Shown: one piece after another, positions 33,877 through 41,621 of the stretch
How positions within the stretch are numbered: position 1 is the first letter of the stretch
Layout of the letters: the number at the start of each line of letters is the position of its first letter
Source: Bradyrhizobium sp. AUGA SZCCT0158
Lineage (GTDB): Bacteria > Pseudomonadota > Alphaproteobacteria > Rhizobiales > Xanthobacteraceae
Length of the DNA: 57,886 nucleotides
Direction of reading: 5' to 3'
Assembly (NCBI RefSeq): GCF_018130065.1
Contig: NZ_JAFCME010000034.1
Coordinates: forward strand, 1-57,886
Notes under the pieces: generated by a model
Databases searched by the model: none
What the model was told of the DNA's origin: nothing
The model's input: only the letters and a program-made list of their open reading frames with translations
Translations under genes and position numbers: made by a program

Positions 33877-33956
33877 GGACGGCTCCCTTGTCTGAGATCT
33901 CAACAACCTCATTCTGGCACAACTGATGCCGTAGGGGGCCGTCCACACCATCACTC

Positions 33957-34072
33957 CCGGCAGTCGTTGTTTCAGAAGGTCACTAACGCCGGCGATCTAA
34001 CCGATGGGCCGCGGCGTATGGGTCTCCCGATGTGCAATTGCACATCTGAAGCTCAAGGCCGGGACGACAGTA
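33957..34072. repeat. Loop and right arm of the split family A REP, with a nested CAATTG palindrome
   Basis: From 33959 to about 34025 the sequence is nearly identical to the reverse complement of the loop and arm at 345-410. The arm is then interrupted by about 26 bases containing TGTGCAATTGCACA (34031-34044) and resumes with GCTCAAGGCCGGGACGACAG (34051-34070). It abuts the stop codon of the dioxygenase gene at 34075. Confidence 0.85.
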
Positions 34073-34074
34073 AT

Positions 34075-34965
34075 CTACTCCGCCGCCTGTTGCGCCACCG
34101 TCGGTGCCGTTCCCGCCACCGTGGCGCGGCGCATGTCACGGGGCTGCGACTGGTCGTAGCGGCGCACGCGATGCATGGTCTGGCGGTTGTCCCACATCAC
34201 GAGATCATGGACCGTCCATTTGTGGACGTAGACGAATTCGCCCTGGGTGGCGTGCTCGTTGAGGTCGCGCAACAACAGCCGCGCCTCCGGCATGGTCATG
34301 CCCCTGATGGCGCCGGCATGCGACGACAGATACAGCGACTTGCGGCCATGCACCGGATGGGTGCGCACCAGCCGCTGCAGCACCGGCTTGAACAATTCCT
34401 TCTCTTCATCGGTGTAGTCGAGAAAGCCGAGCGATCCGCGCGAATACATCAGCGAATGCTCGCAGATCATGTCCTCGATCTCGGCCTTGGTCTCGTCGTC
34501 GAGTGCGTCGTAGGCCGCGCGCATGTCGGCAAACTCGGTGTTGCCGCCCTTCGGGTTCACCACCCGCGCCGACAGCAGCGAGAATTTTGCGGGGATCGGA
34601 CGGAACGATGAGTCGGAATGCCACAGGCAATTGCCAAGGTTGAACAGGTTGATGCGGCTGTCGCGCGGCAGCGGCTTGCCGTCCTTGCCGAGGTTGGAGA
34701 CGTCGTTGAGCCCGGTCTGAGCCAGCCGCGAATCCTCCGGCTTGACGACACTGCCGCCGCGCGGATTTTCCCGCTCGCCGAAATTCAGCGCGAACGCCAT
34801 CTGCTGCTCGTCGGTAACGTCCTGGCCGCGAAACAGCAGCACGGCGTATTTGTCCATGCCGGCTTCGATGTCCTGGGCCTCCTGCGGCGTCAGCGGCTTG
34901 CGCAGATCGACGCCGGAAACCTCGCCGAAGAAGTGCTTACCCAGCTGCCGGATCGTGACCGTCAT
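34075..34965 (-). CDS. TauD/TfdA family Fe(II)/2-oxoglutarate dioxygenase
   Basis: 296 residues, full length for the family. The iron-binding triad is visible as His116 and Asp118 in LWHSDSS and His265 in QTMHRVRRY; the 2-oxoglutarate-binding Arg lies in RDMRRATVAG. The family includes taurine dioxygenase and the 2,4-D-cleaving TfdA; the overall sequence looks closer to the TfdA-alpha group known from Bradyrhizobium than to TauD, but the natural substrate is unknown. Nothing nearby encodes taurine uptake or chlorophenol breakdown. It is a single gene between the insertion-sequence-split repeat and another repeat. Confidence 0.87.
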   Translation of the reverse strand: MTVTIRQLGKHFFGEVSGVDLRKPLTPQEAQDIEAGMDKYAVLLFRGQDVTDEQQMAFALNFGERENPRGGSVVKPEDSRLAQTGLNDVSNLGKDGKPLPRDSRINLFNLGNCLWHSDSSFRPIPAKFSLLSARVVNPKGGNTEFADMRAAYDALDDETKAEIEDMICEHSLMYSRGSLGFLDYTDEEKELFKPVLQRLVRTHPVHGRKSLYLSSHAGAIRGMTMPEARLLLRDLNEHATQGEFVYVHKWTVHDLVMWDNRQTMHRVRRYDQSQPRDMRRATVAGTAPTVAQQAAE

Positions 34966-35067
34966 GGCGTTTTCTCCGTTAAGCGGCGGGCGGTTGTCCC
35001 GCTTCGTTTGGATAAAAAGCTACTCCGTGACGGGCCCAAGTCAACGTTCTCCAGCGCTTGCCGAGCG

Positions 35068-35166
35068 CACAGCTGTCATGCCCGGACTTGATCCGGGCAT
35101 CCATCAATCTTCATAAATGCCTTTCGAAGGGGATGGATTGCCGGATCAAGCCCGGCAATGACAAAG
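35068..35166. repeat. REP palindrome, family E
   Basis: GTCATGCCCGGACTTGATCCGGGCATCCATC (split here as arms GTCATGCCCGG and CCGGGCATCCATC) at 35074-35104 is opposed by GGATGGATTGCCGG and CCCGGCAATGAC at about 35131-35163, giving a long cruciform. It is related to the repeat at 29775-29935 and lies just upstream of the dioxygenase start and downstream of the SDR stop. Confidence 0.7.
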
Positions 35167-35171
35167 TGGCA

Positions 35172-35951
35172 TCACGCATTCCGCGCCATCAACCCGCCGT
35201 CTACCGGAATAACCACGCCGGTCAGGTATGAAGCGGCCGGCAGGCACAGGCTCAACGTCATATGGGCGACTTCCTCGGGATCGCCGTAGCGGCCGAGTGC
35301 GGTGCGGCGTTTGGCGAAGATGGTCTTGTGCTCCTCCGCAATCCGCTCGGTGATCCCGGTCCGGATCGGTCCCGGGCAGATACAGTTCACCGTAATGCCC
35401 TCGCGGCCGAGTTCCACGGCGAGCGCGCGGGTCAGGCCGGTGACGCCGGCCTTGGCGGCCGCGTACGGGCTGTTCGTTGCGGTGGCACCGAGCGCTTCGG
35501 TGGAGGCGATGTTGACGATGCGCGGGCATTTGGATTGGCGCAAATGCGGCAGCGCGGCACGGATGATGCGCGGGTGCGCTGTCAGCATAACCGCCAGCGC
35601 CTTGGTCCACGCCTCGTCATAGCCGTCCGCGTCGATCGCGGATCGCAGCGACAGGCCGGCATTGTTGATCAGGATGTCGAGGCCGCCGAAATGTGCCGCG
35701 ATGGCGCCGACGACCTTGATGATGTCATCGGCCTTGGCGACGTCGAGCGTCCAGGCTTTGGCGCTGCCGCCTCTTTCCTTGATTTCATCGGCGACGGCCT
35801 GCGTGGCCTCGGCGTTGATGTCGGTGACGGCAACATTGGCGCCTTCGGCGGCGAACACCAGCGCGGTGGCGCGGCCCATGCCGCTGGCGGCGCCGGTGAC
35901 GAGAACGGTCAGGCCCTTGACCGAACGGCTGAGCTCTCTGAAATCTGACAT
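35172..35951 (-). CDS. SDR family oxidoreductase
   Basis: 259 residues from the ATG at 35951. Classical short-chain dehydrogenase: TGAASGMGRATAL (cofactor loop, about residue 20), DILINNAG (about 95), the active-site Ser in VNIASTEALG, Tyr and Lys in SPYAAAKAGVTGLTRAL, and GGLMARNA at the C-terminus. The acidic residue after strand 2 (VTDIN) suggests NAD rather than NADP. The substrate is not recognisable. It is preceded by a divergent GNAT gene and followed by a palindromic repeat. Confidence 0.9.
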   Translation of the reverse strand: MSDFRELSRSVKGLTVLVTGAASGMGRATALVFAAEGANVAVTDINAEATQAVADEIKERGGSAKAWTLDVAKADDIIKVVGAIAAHFGGLDILINNAGLSLRSAIDADGYDEAWTKALAVMLTAHPRIIRAALPHLRQSKCPRIVNIASTEALGATATNSPYAAAKAGVTGLTRALAVELGREGITVNCICPGPIRTGITERIAEEHKTIFAKRRTALGRYGDPEEVAHMTLSLCLPAASYLTGVVIPVDGGLMARNA

Positions 35952-36039
35952 CGCGGATTCTGACCTAAAATGTTCGCGGAATTTGTGCATTGCGTTGCAG
36001 GATTGACAAGGCTGGCACCGATCCGCAGACAGGTCAAAC

Positions 36040-36108
36040 CAGAGCGTTTTCCAGCGAAGTGGACTCCGGTTCGCGTGAAGAAAACGCGTCAAAACAAGAT
36101 TCTGCAGT
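36040..36108. repeat. Dispersed intergenic repeat, family F
   Basis: The stretch AGAGCGTTTTCCAGCGAAGT ... GGTTCGCGTGAAGAAAACGC with GCGTTTTC/GAAAACGC arms (36041-36048, 36077-36084) resembles a very common Bradyrhizobium intergenic palindrome as I remember it. It lies just before the GNAT start codon and may contribute to its promoter or leader. Confidence 0.55.
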
Positions 36109-36121
36109 AACAGGTGCAACG

Positions 36122-36640
36122 GTGGCCAATATTCCCGGACTGCAAATTCGCCGCCTGCAGATTTCGGACGCCGCGCTTTACCGGGACATCCGGCTGGAGG
36201 CGCTGCAGAAAAATCCTGAAGCCTTCGGCAGCACGTTCGGACGCGAAAGCGCAGAGCCGCTGTCCTGGTTCGAGGCGAGGCTCGGGGCTGCGGATATTTT
36301 CGCTGCGTTCCTCGATGGCACGCTCGCCGGAATAGCCGGATATTCCGCGCAGGAAAATTTGAAGCAGGCGCACAAGGGACGCCTCTGGACCATGTATGTC
36401 CGGGCGTCGGCGCGGAACATGGGGCTTGGAAAAAGCCTGGTTGCGGCGGTGCTCGACCATGCGCGCGGGCGCGTGGAGCTGGTGCAGCTGACTGTGGTGA
36501 GCGAGAATGAAAGCGCGCGAAAACTTTATCGCGCGATGGGTTTCGTCGAATACGGCTATGAAAAGCAAGCCCTCAAGCACAACGGGCGATATTACGACGA
36601 GGTTCTCATGGTCAACTTCCTCGATGAGAGCTCGAGCTAG
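36122..36640 (+). CDS. GNAT family N-acetyltransferase
   Basis: 172 residues from a GTG at 36122, chosen because conserved sequence starts at IPGLQIRRLQISDAALYRDIRLEALQKNPEAFGSTF; the frame is open further upstream but that part lies in a repeat. GNAT motifs are LWTMYVRASARNMGLGKSLVAAVLDHA (motif A, acetyl-CoA loop R-N-M-G-L-G, about residue 100) and LTVVSENESARKLYRAMGFVEYG (motif B). Close relatives are annotated as RimI-like or small-molecule acetyltransferases; the acceptor is unknown. The SDR at 36655 follows in the same direction after 14 bases, so the two are probably co-transcribed. Confidence 0.85.
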   Translation: MANIPGLQIRRLQISDAALYRDIRLEALQKNPEAFGSTFGRESAEPLSWFEARLGAADIFAAFLDGTLAGIAGYSAQENLKQAHKGRLWTMYVRASARNMGLGKSLVAAVLDHARGRVELVQLTVVSENESARKLYRAMGFVEYGYEKQALKHNGRYYDEVLMVNFLDESSS

Positions 36641-36654
36641 AAAGGATGCAGGCG

Positions 36655-37389
36655 ATGAACGAACTCGATTTCAGCGGCAAGCAGGTGCTGGTGGTCGGTG
36701 GCTCCAGCGGGATCGGCAATGGCATCGCGCAGGCGTTCCGCGCCAAGGGGGCGCGGGTTGCGGTCTGCGGCACCCGCGCCAAAGCGGCGGATTATTTCGC
36801 CGGCGAAGGATCGGACCTTCAAGGCCTCGAATATGCGCAGCTCGACGTCAGCAACGCGCAGGCGATCGAGCAGTTCAAGCCGTCGTTTGACGGCCTCGAC
36901 GTGCTGGTGCTGGCGCAGGGCGCAGTGATCTACCGGCGCGGCGAATTTGAAATGGATGGCTTTCGCAAGGTGCTCGAGGTCAATCTGATGAGCCTGATGG
37001 CGTGCGCGACGAAATTCCACGCGATGCTGAGCGCCAGCAAGGGGTCGCTGATCATCGTCAGTTCGACCGCGGCCTATCATTCGACCATGGGCAATCCGGC
37101 CTACAACGCCTCGAAGACCGGCGCGGTCGGCTTGACGCGCACGCTGGGCGAGGCCTGGGCCGAGAACGGCATCCGCGTCAACGGCATCGCGCCGGGGCTG
37201 GTCGACACCAAGATGACCAAGGCGACGACGGCAAATCCGAAGCGGCTTGAAGGCGCGCTTGAACGGATTCCGCTGAAGCGTCTCGGCACCCCCGCCGACA
37301 TGGCCGGCGCCGCCTTGTTCCTGGCGTCGCCGCTGGCGTCCTATGTCATCGGCCAGACCATTGTGGTCGATGGCGGGCTCATACTTTAG
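36655..37389 (+). CDS. SDR family oxidoreductase
   Basis: 244 residues from the ATG at 36655, nine bases after AAAGG; an ATG nine bases earlier is too close to that site. The cofactor loop is VVGGSSGIGNGIA, VLVLAQGA replaces the usual NNAG, and the active site is SSTAAYHSTMGNPAYNASKTGAVGLTRTL, with the C-terminal VIGQTIVVDGGLIL. The CGTRAK stretch after strand 2 suggests NADPH. The unusual LAQGA motif sets it apart from its neighbour at 35172. The substrate is unknown. It follows the GNAT gene and precedes a CsbD-like stress gene with its own candidate promoter. Confidence 0.88.
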   Translation: MNELDFSGKQVLVVGGSSGIGNGIAQAFRAKGARVAVCGTRAKAADYFAGEGSDLQGLEYAQLDVSNAQAIEQFKPSFDGLDVLVLAQGAVIYRRGEFEMDGFRKVLEVNLMSLMACATKFHAMLSASKGSLIIVSSTAAYHSTMGNPAYNASKTGAVGLTRTLGEAWAENGIRVNGIAPGLVDTKMTKATTANPKRLEGALERIPLKRLGTPADMAGAALFLASPLASYVIGQTIVVDGGLIL

Positions 37390-37395
37390 GCATCA

Positions 37396-37420
37396 GGAAC
37401 CTCGACGCGTCTCGTCGGTT
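37396..37420 (+). promoter_or_regulatory. Imperfect EcfG-type promoter before the CsbD/YqjD-like gene
   Basis: GGAAC (37396-37400) is followed after 16 bases by GGTT (37417-37420), or after 15 by CGGTT. This is one base off the consensus CGTT. The site is 28 bp before the ATG at 37449, the same layout as the perfect EcfG sites in the first 7 kb. Confidence 0.5.
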
Positions 37421-37448
37421 ACTTCCTCTGAAACAGGGAGTGATCGTG

Positions 37449-37847
37449 ATGGACAAGGATCGAATTGCAGGTTCAGCCAAGGATTTCGCCGGCAAGGTCG
37501 AAGGCGCTGTCGGTAGCATGACGGGCGATGCCAAGACGCAGGCCGAGGCCCGCGCGCGCGAGGCCGCAGGCACCGTGCAGAATTTGTACGGTCAGGCCAA
37601 GGATGCCGCGCGCGACGCCACCGATGCGGCGGCCAACTACGCCAAGGATGCCGTGGATACCGTCAAGGACGCCTACGACAACAGCGGCGACACCATCCGC
37701 GACGGTCAGAAGGCGATGGCGAAAACCGTGCAGGACAATCCGCTCGGCGCGCTTCTGGTCGCAGGCGGGATCGGATTCGCCCTGGCGCTGTTGATGACCC
37801 GTCAACCGCGCCGCCCGCCGCCATCGCGCTGGCGGTATTACGGCTGA
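37449..37847 (+). CDS. CsbD-like/YqjD-like stress protein with C-terminal membrane anchor
   Basis: 132 residues from the ATG at 37449, nine bases after AGGGA. Residues 1-45 are CsbD-like (MDKDRIAGSAKDFAGKVEG). The middle is an Ala/Asp/Lys-rich amphipathic repeat (AKDAARDATDAAANYAKDAVD). Residues 95-120 hold the YqjD-type anchor NPLGALLVAGGIGFALALLM, followed by a basic tail. It thus joins two stress-protein themes also present separately at 6887 and 1010. Membrane tethering and stress control are inferred from the anchor and the near-consensus EcfG site. Confidence 0.82.
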   Translation: MDKDRIAGSAKDFAGKVEGAVGSMTGDAKTQAEARAREAAGTVQNLYGQAKDAARDATDAAANYAKDAVDTVKDAYDNSGDTIRDGQKAMAKTVQDNPLGALLVAGGIGFALALLMTRQPRRPPPSRWRYYG

Positions 37848-37855
37848 GCCTCACA

Positions 37856-38046
37856 CTGTCGCTCCGTCATCTCCGGGATGAACGCAATTGCGTTCACCCG
37901 TGGGTGCGCTCAGCGGCGCAATTGCGCCGCAGACTTGCGCGCCTCGAAGGATGATCGGCCCGTGGCCCATCTTCGAGGCTCGCTTCGCTCGCGCCTCCAG
38001 CGACAATGGCGAAGCCATTGCGCGGGATGACGTGCGAGCCAAGCCA
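37856..38046. repeat. Composite palindromic repeat with two CAATTG palindromes
   Basis: GAACGCAATTGCGTTC (37880-37895) and GCGGCGCAATTGCGCCGC (37913-37930) are two perfect palindromes with the same CAATTG centre but different arms. They lie inside a larger repeat with GCTCGCTTCGCTCGCGCC and a CATTGCGCGGGATGACG end. There is no gene between the CsbD-like gene and the SGNH hydrolase stop at 38072. Confidence 0.75.
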
Positions 38047-38071
38047 CACCGTCCATCTGCGTGGAATGCGT

Positions 38072-39811
38072 CTATCGCGTGAACGCGCCTGCCGGGACTT
38101 CTGCCGCTCGTCCGACGTTACCCGGCGGGCGCGGCACGCCCGGCGCGATGGGTCCAGGCGCGCGTGGCGGCGCTGGTGCAATCTGGCGCGGCGGCGCACC
38201 GAAGCCGCCGAAGAAATCGCGCAATGCCGGCTGTTCGGTCTGCGCGGGACGGAATTGCCGCTTCGGCGCGAGGGGTTTCGGCGGCGCGGCGGGCGCGGCT
38301 GCCGGGGCCGTACCGTCAGGTGAGGTGGCCGCGACCGGCGATTCACCCTTGGCTTGGTCCTTGCCTGGTTCCTTGCCCGGTTCCTTGCCTGGTTCTTTGG
38401 CCTGTTCGCGGCCGATCTCGCGGCGCGGCCAGGCGAAATCATCGGCGCGGCCGGCCGGCGCCGCCAGCGGCTCGCCCTTCACCAGCGTCCTCGCGGCAAG
38501 CGCATCGACCGCGGCGGGACGCGTGCCCGGTCCGCCGAGCAATTGATCGGTACCGACGGAGGAGGCCACCAGCGGCAAGATAGGTCCGGCCAGTGGCCGC
38601 GGCGCCGGCTGGCCCGGCACGGCATTGGCGTCGGGCGTCGCCGGTTCGACCGGCAGCGCGATCGGTCCGGAGCGCGAAGCCAGGAGGCGGGTGACTTCAC
38701 GCTCGACATAATGCGCGAGCTTGCGCGCGCCGGGCTTGGTGAAATACACGCCGTCATAGGAACGCAGCTGGCGAATCTGGCCTTCGAAGTCGGGGCCTTT
38801 CTGCAGGAAGCGCCCGGCCTCGTCGACAAAGCCGTCCCAGATATCGACATAGGTGATGCCGGCCTTGGCCGATGCGTCGCGATAGAGCGCATTGAGGAAC
38901 AGCGAGTCGGACGTGCCCTTGACGCCGCGCACCGCTGGCAGACCGACCCACAGCACCGGCACGCCCTTGGATTTCAGGATGCCGATCATCTCTTCGATTT
39001 TCTTGGCGTAGAGTTCGACCCAGCGCTCGTCGCGGAACTCGTAGAGCCCGCCCGCCGATCGCGAATTCTTCTCCGGCGCTGCGGTCTGCGGCGCATTGCT
39101 GTCGGCGTCGTCGGCCGCTTCGGCATCGGCCGGCTTGTCATCCGGCTTGGCGGCGGTCTCCGCCGAGCCTTCCGGTTTCGCGCCGGGCTTGGCATCGGGT
39201 TTGGCGTCGGCCGGTTTGGCGGTCTTCTTGTCGTCTTTCTTCTCGTCTTTCTTCGTTTTGTCGACCGCGGGCTCGCGCATCGCGACGCGGTCGTTGAGGC
39301 CGAGCATGACGACGATGGCGTCCGGCTTCTCGTTGGCGAGGATGCTGCGGGCGGCGGCGGCCCAATCCGACGGTTCGCCCTTGGGCTGATATTTGATCAG
39401 GCCGGACACGGTCCGGTGCTTGCGGATCACGCCCATGTCGGGCTGTTCGGAGTAGGCGTCTTCCAGGCCGTAGGCGAGCCAGTCCGCCATCGCATCGCCG
39501 AGCACCAGCACGTTACGTTCCGGAGCGGTATCGCGCTTGGCGGGCGCCGGCGCCCTGGAAAAATCCTGGCGTGGCGCTTGTTGCGGGGCCTGCTGCTGGA
39601 ACGGCGCAAAGAAGTCGCCGCCGAACCAGCCGCCGCCATTGCTGCGCGGTGCCTGCCGCTGCTGCTGCGGCGGACCGCCGAAGCCGCCGAAATTGAAAAA
39701 CTGCGCCGACGCAGGTCCCGCGATCCCGATCAACAGCGCGATCGCCACCGCCACCGCCGTCAGCGGACCGGTTTCGGTGAACACGCGGAAAAAGGACTTT
39801 GGCTTTTGCAT
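38072..39811 (-). CDS. SGNH-family hydrolase (DUF459), secreted
   Basis: 579 residues from the ATG at 39811 (a GTG five codons earlier is possible). The signal peptide ends GPASAQ; a Gln/Pro/Gly-rich linker follows. The SGNH domain starts at NVLVLGDAMADWLAYGLEDA (about residue 100) with the block III Asn in VVMLGLNDRV and the C-terminal catalytic YTKPGARKLAHY-like region (VYFTKPGARKLAH). A Lys/Asp/Ala/Pro-rich insert of about 85 residues splits the domain. The C-terminal 200 residues are Pro/Ala-rich and contain three near-identical GKEP units (38355-38400). The family modifies cell-envelope polymers, possibly as an esterase; the substrate is unknown. Confidence 0.8.
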   Translation of the reverse strand: MQKPKSFFRVFTETGPLTAVAVAIALLIGIAGPASAQFFNFGGFGGPPQQQRQAPRSNGGGWFGGDFFAPFQQQAPQQAPRQDFSRAPAPAKRDTAPERNVLVLGDAMADWLAYGLEDAYSEQPDMGVIRKHRTVSGLIKYQPKGEPSDWAAAARSILANEKPDAIVVMLGLNDRVAMREPAVDKTKKDEKKDDKKTAKPADAKPDAKPGAKPEGSAETAAKPDDKPADAEAADDADSNAPQTAAPEKNSRSAGGLYEFRDERWVELYAKKIEEMIGILKSKGVPVLWVGLPAVRGVKGTSDSLFLNALYRDASAKAGITYVDIWDGFVDEAGRFLQKGPDFEGQIRQLRSYDGVYFTKPGARKLAHYVEREVTRLLASRSGPIALPVEPATPDANAVPGQPAPRPLAGPILPLVASSVGTDQLLGGPGTRPAAVDALAARTLVKGEPLAAPAGRADDFAWPRREIGREQAKEPGKEPGKEPGKDQAKGESPVAATSPDGTAPAAAPAAPPKPLAPKRQFRPAQTEQPALRDFFGGFGAPPRQIAPAPPRAPGPIAPGVPRPPGNVGRAAEVPAGAFTR

Positions 39812-39971
39812 CCGGCTCGGTCGCACTGGGTTGTGAAGGCGCAGTTATAATAGCGGAATCAGGCCGCAAGCGGGCATATTCCTTGCCATAAATCGGGCGA
39901 TGGTCACACCCGTCAAGGGCGGCACGAAAATGTGCGCTACAGGGTTACTTTTGCGGGCCAAATCCCCCGTT

Positions 39972-41396
39972 TTAGCGCCCCCGCAGCCGCTCCAGCACGT
40001 CGGAGGAGGCGAAACCGTCCGCAGGGGCCCCGATAGAGGCCTGGAAGCCGCGCAGCGCCTCGCGGGTCATGCCGCCGAACTGGCCGTCCGGGGTGCCCCG
40101 GTAGAAGCCGCGCTGGGCCAGCAGTTGCTGCAGCTCCAACCGCTCGGCCCGCGACAGCACCCGTTCCTGTCGCGGCCAGGGCTGTACGAACGGCGCGCCG
40201 CCGCGCAGGCGGTCGGCGAAATGCCCGATCGCCAGCGCATAGGCCTCGGCCGGGTTGTATTTCATGATCACCCGAAAATTCTGCAGCATCAGGAATCCCG
40301 GCCCGTCAGCCCCGGCGGGCGCCAGCAAATAGGCCTTGTCGGCTTGATTGCCGAACGGCTTGCCGTCGGCGCGTCTGAGGCCCTGCTGTTCCCACTGCGC
40401 GATCGGCATCGCCTTGGCCTTGTCGGCCAGCATGAAGTTGAAACCCTTGGGCAGCACGACCTCGTAGCCCCAGGTCTGGCCGGACTGCCAGCCGTCTTTC
40501 CTGAGGTTGTTGGCGGTCGAGGCGATCAGGTCGGCCGGATTGTCGACGACGTCGCGGCGGCCGTCGCCATCGGCATCGACGGCGTAGCGCTTGAAGGCGG
40601 TCGGCATGAACTGCGTCGGCCCGAACGCGCCGGCCCACGAGCCGCGCATCTGTTCGGGACGCAGGTCGCCGCGGTTCAGGATCTCCAGCGCGGTCAGGAA
40701 CTCGTCCTTGAAATAGCCCTGGCGGCGGCCGATGCAGGCCAGCGTCGCGGTCGAATTGAGCACGTTGCGATCGCCCATCTGCGTCGAGTAATTCGATTCG
40801 ATGCCCCAGATCGACGCGATGGCGTAGCGGTCGACGCCATAGGCTTTCTCCACCGCGTCGAATTGCGGTTTGTACCTGGCGAGGATCTCGCGGCCCTTGG
40901 CGAGCCGGTTGTCATTCACGAGGATGTCGAGATAGTCCCAGATCGCCTTGGTGAATTCGGGCTGCGAATCCATCAGGTCCATGATGCGCAGGTCGGGCGA
41001 AAGGTCCGCGGTGAAGCGTTCGAAATTCGCTTGCGTCACGTAACGCCGTGCGGCATCGGGCCACATCGAAGCGACGCAGTTGGGAAAATTCGCCGCCGCC
41101 TGCCGGATTGCAGCTGCGGTCATCAGTGGATGGCCCGAACCGCCGTCTTCGCCGCTCCAGGGCGGCGGTGCGGATGGTGCTGATGGCGCGGAGGGGACGC
41201 CTTCCGGGGCAGGTGCTGCCTGCGCCTGCGGCGAGGTGGCTGATTTCTGGCCGAAGATGTTGCCGAGGAAGTTCGAGACGCCGTTGTTGCCGGATGATTG
41301 GGCAAAAGCCTGGGTGCAAAAAGCAGCATGCAGCAGCGTCACCGCAATGATGATCGCGGCGGTCCGGTAGGTCACCGCGGTTCCCGTCCAACGCAT
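39972..41396 (-). CDS. Lytic murein transglycosylase (MltB-type) with peptidoglycan-binding domain
   Basis: 474 residues from the ATG at 41396, preceded by GGAGGGCGGAG. The open frame runs on for 247 codons but there it is antisense to galU. The signal peptide ends QAFAQ, and a Pro/Ala/Ser linker reaches about residue 75. The SLT_2/MltB domain holds the catalytic Glu in IASIWGIESNYSTQMG (about residue 200), then GSWAGAFGPTQFMP and the VDADGDGRRDVVDN loop. A C-terminal PG_binding_1 domain (about 410-474) has LLAQRGFYRGTPDGQFGGMTREALRGFQ. It cleaves glycan strands to 1,6-anhydro ends during wall turnover. Confidence 0.92.
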   Translation of the reverse strand: MRWTGTAVTYRTAAIIIAVTLLHAAFCTQAFAQSSGNNGVSNFLGNIFGQKSATSPQAQAAPAPEGVPSAPSAPSAPPPWSGEDGGSGHPLMTAAAIRQAAANFPNCVASMWPDAARRYVTQANFERFTADLSPDLRIMDLMDSQPEFTKAIWDYLDILVNDNRLAKGREILARYKPQFDAVEKAYGVDRYAIASIWGIESNYSTQMGDRNVLNSTATLACIGRRQGYFKDEFLTALEILNRGDLRPEQMRGSWAGAFGPTQFMPTAFKRYAVDADGDGRRDVVDNPADLIASTANNLRKDGWQSGQTWGYEVVLPKGFNFMLADKAKAMPIAQWEQQGLRRADGKPFGNQADKAYLLAPAGADGPGFLMLQNFRVIMKYNPAEAYALAIGHFADRLRGGAPFVQPWPRQERVLSRAERLELQQLLAQRGFYRGTPDGQFGGMTREALRGFQASIGAPADGFASSDVLERLRGR

Positions 41397-41621
41397 GTCG
41401 TCTCCGCCCTCCAACGTCCCCGTTTCACAAGGCCCTGTCACGGTTTCCAACAGCTTAACAGAGGCCGGAATTTGTTGCTTTCCCTGTTCCGCCGCAAGGG
41501 GGCGCAAAGCGGGATGCAGACTTTGTTGCACCACACATCCGCCTTTGTTCCCGGCTGCAAACGGGCTACCAACGTCCATCAGACGCATACTCCTCACGCT
41601 TAAGGGACTTCCGATATTCCC

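Larger units (their letters stand above)
32576..33954 (-). mobile_element. IS110-family insertion sequence, IS1111 type, inserted in a REP palindrome
   Basis: One transposase gene on the minus strand. Inverted repeats TGTGGACGGCCCCC sit at 32576-32589 and, as the complement, near 33935-33949. They look subterminal, with a few bases outside the right-hand one, as in the IS1111 group. The 3' non-coding end is about 257 bp (32576-32832) and the 5' end only about 78 bp, also the IS1111 pattern. The element interrupts a family A REP that is intact at 309-441. No target duplication is seen, as expected for IS110. Exact ends are uncertain by a few bases. Confidence 0.85.
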
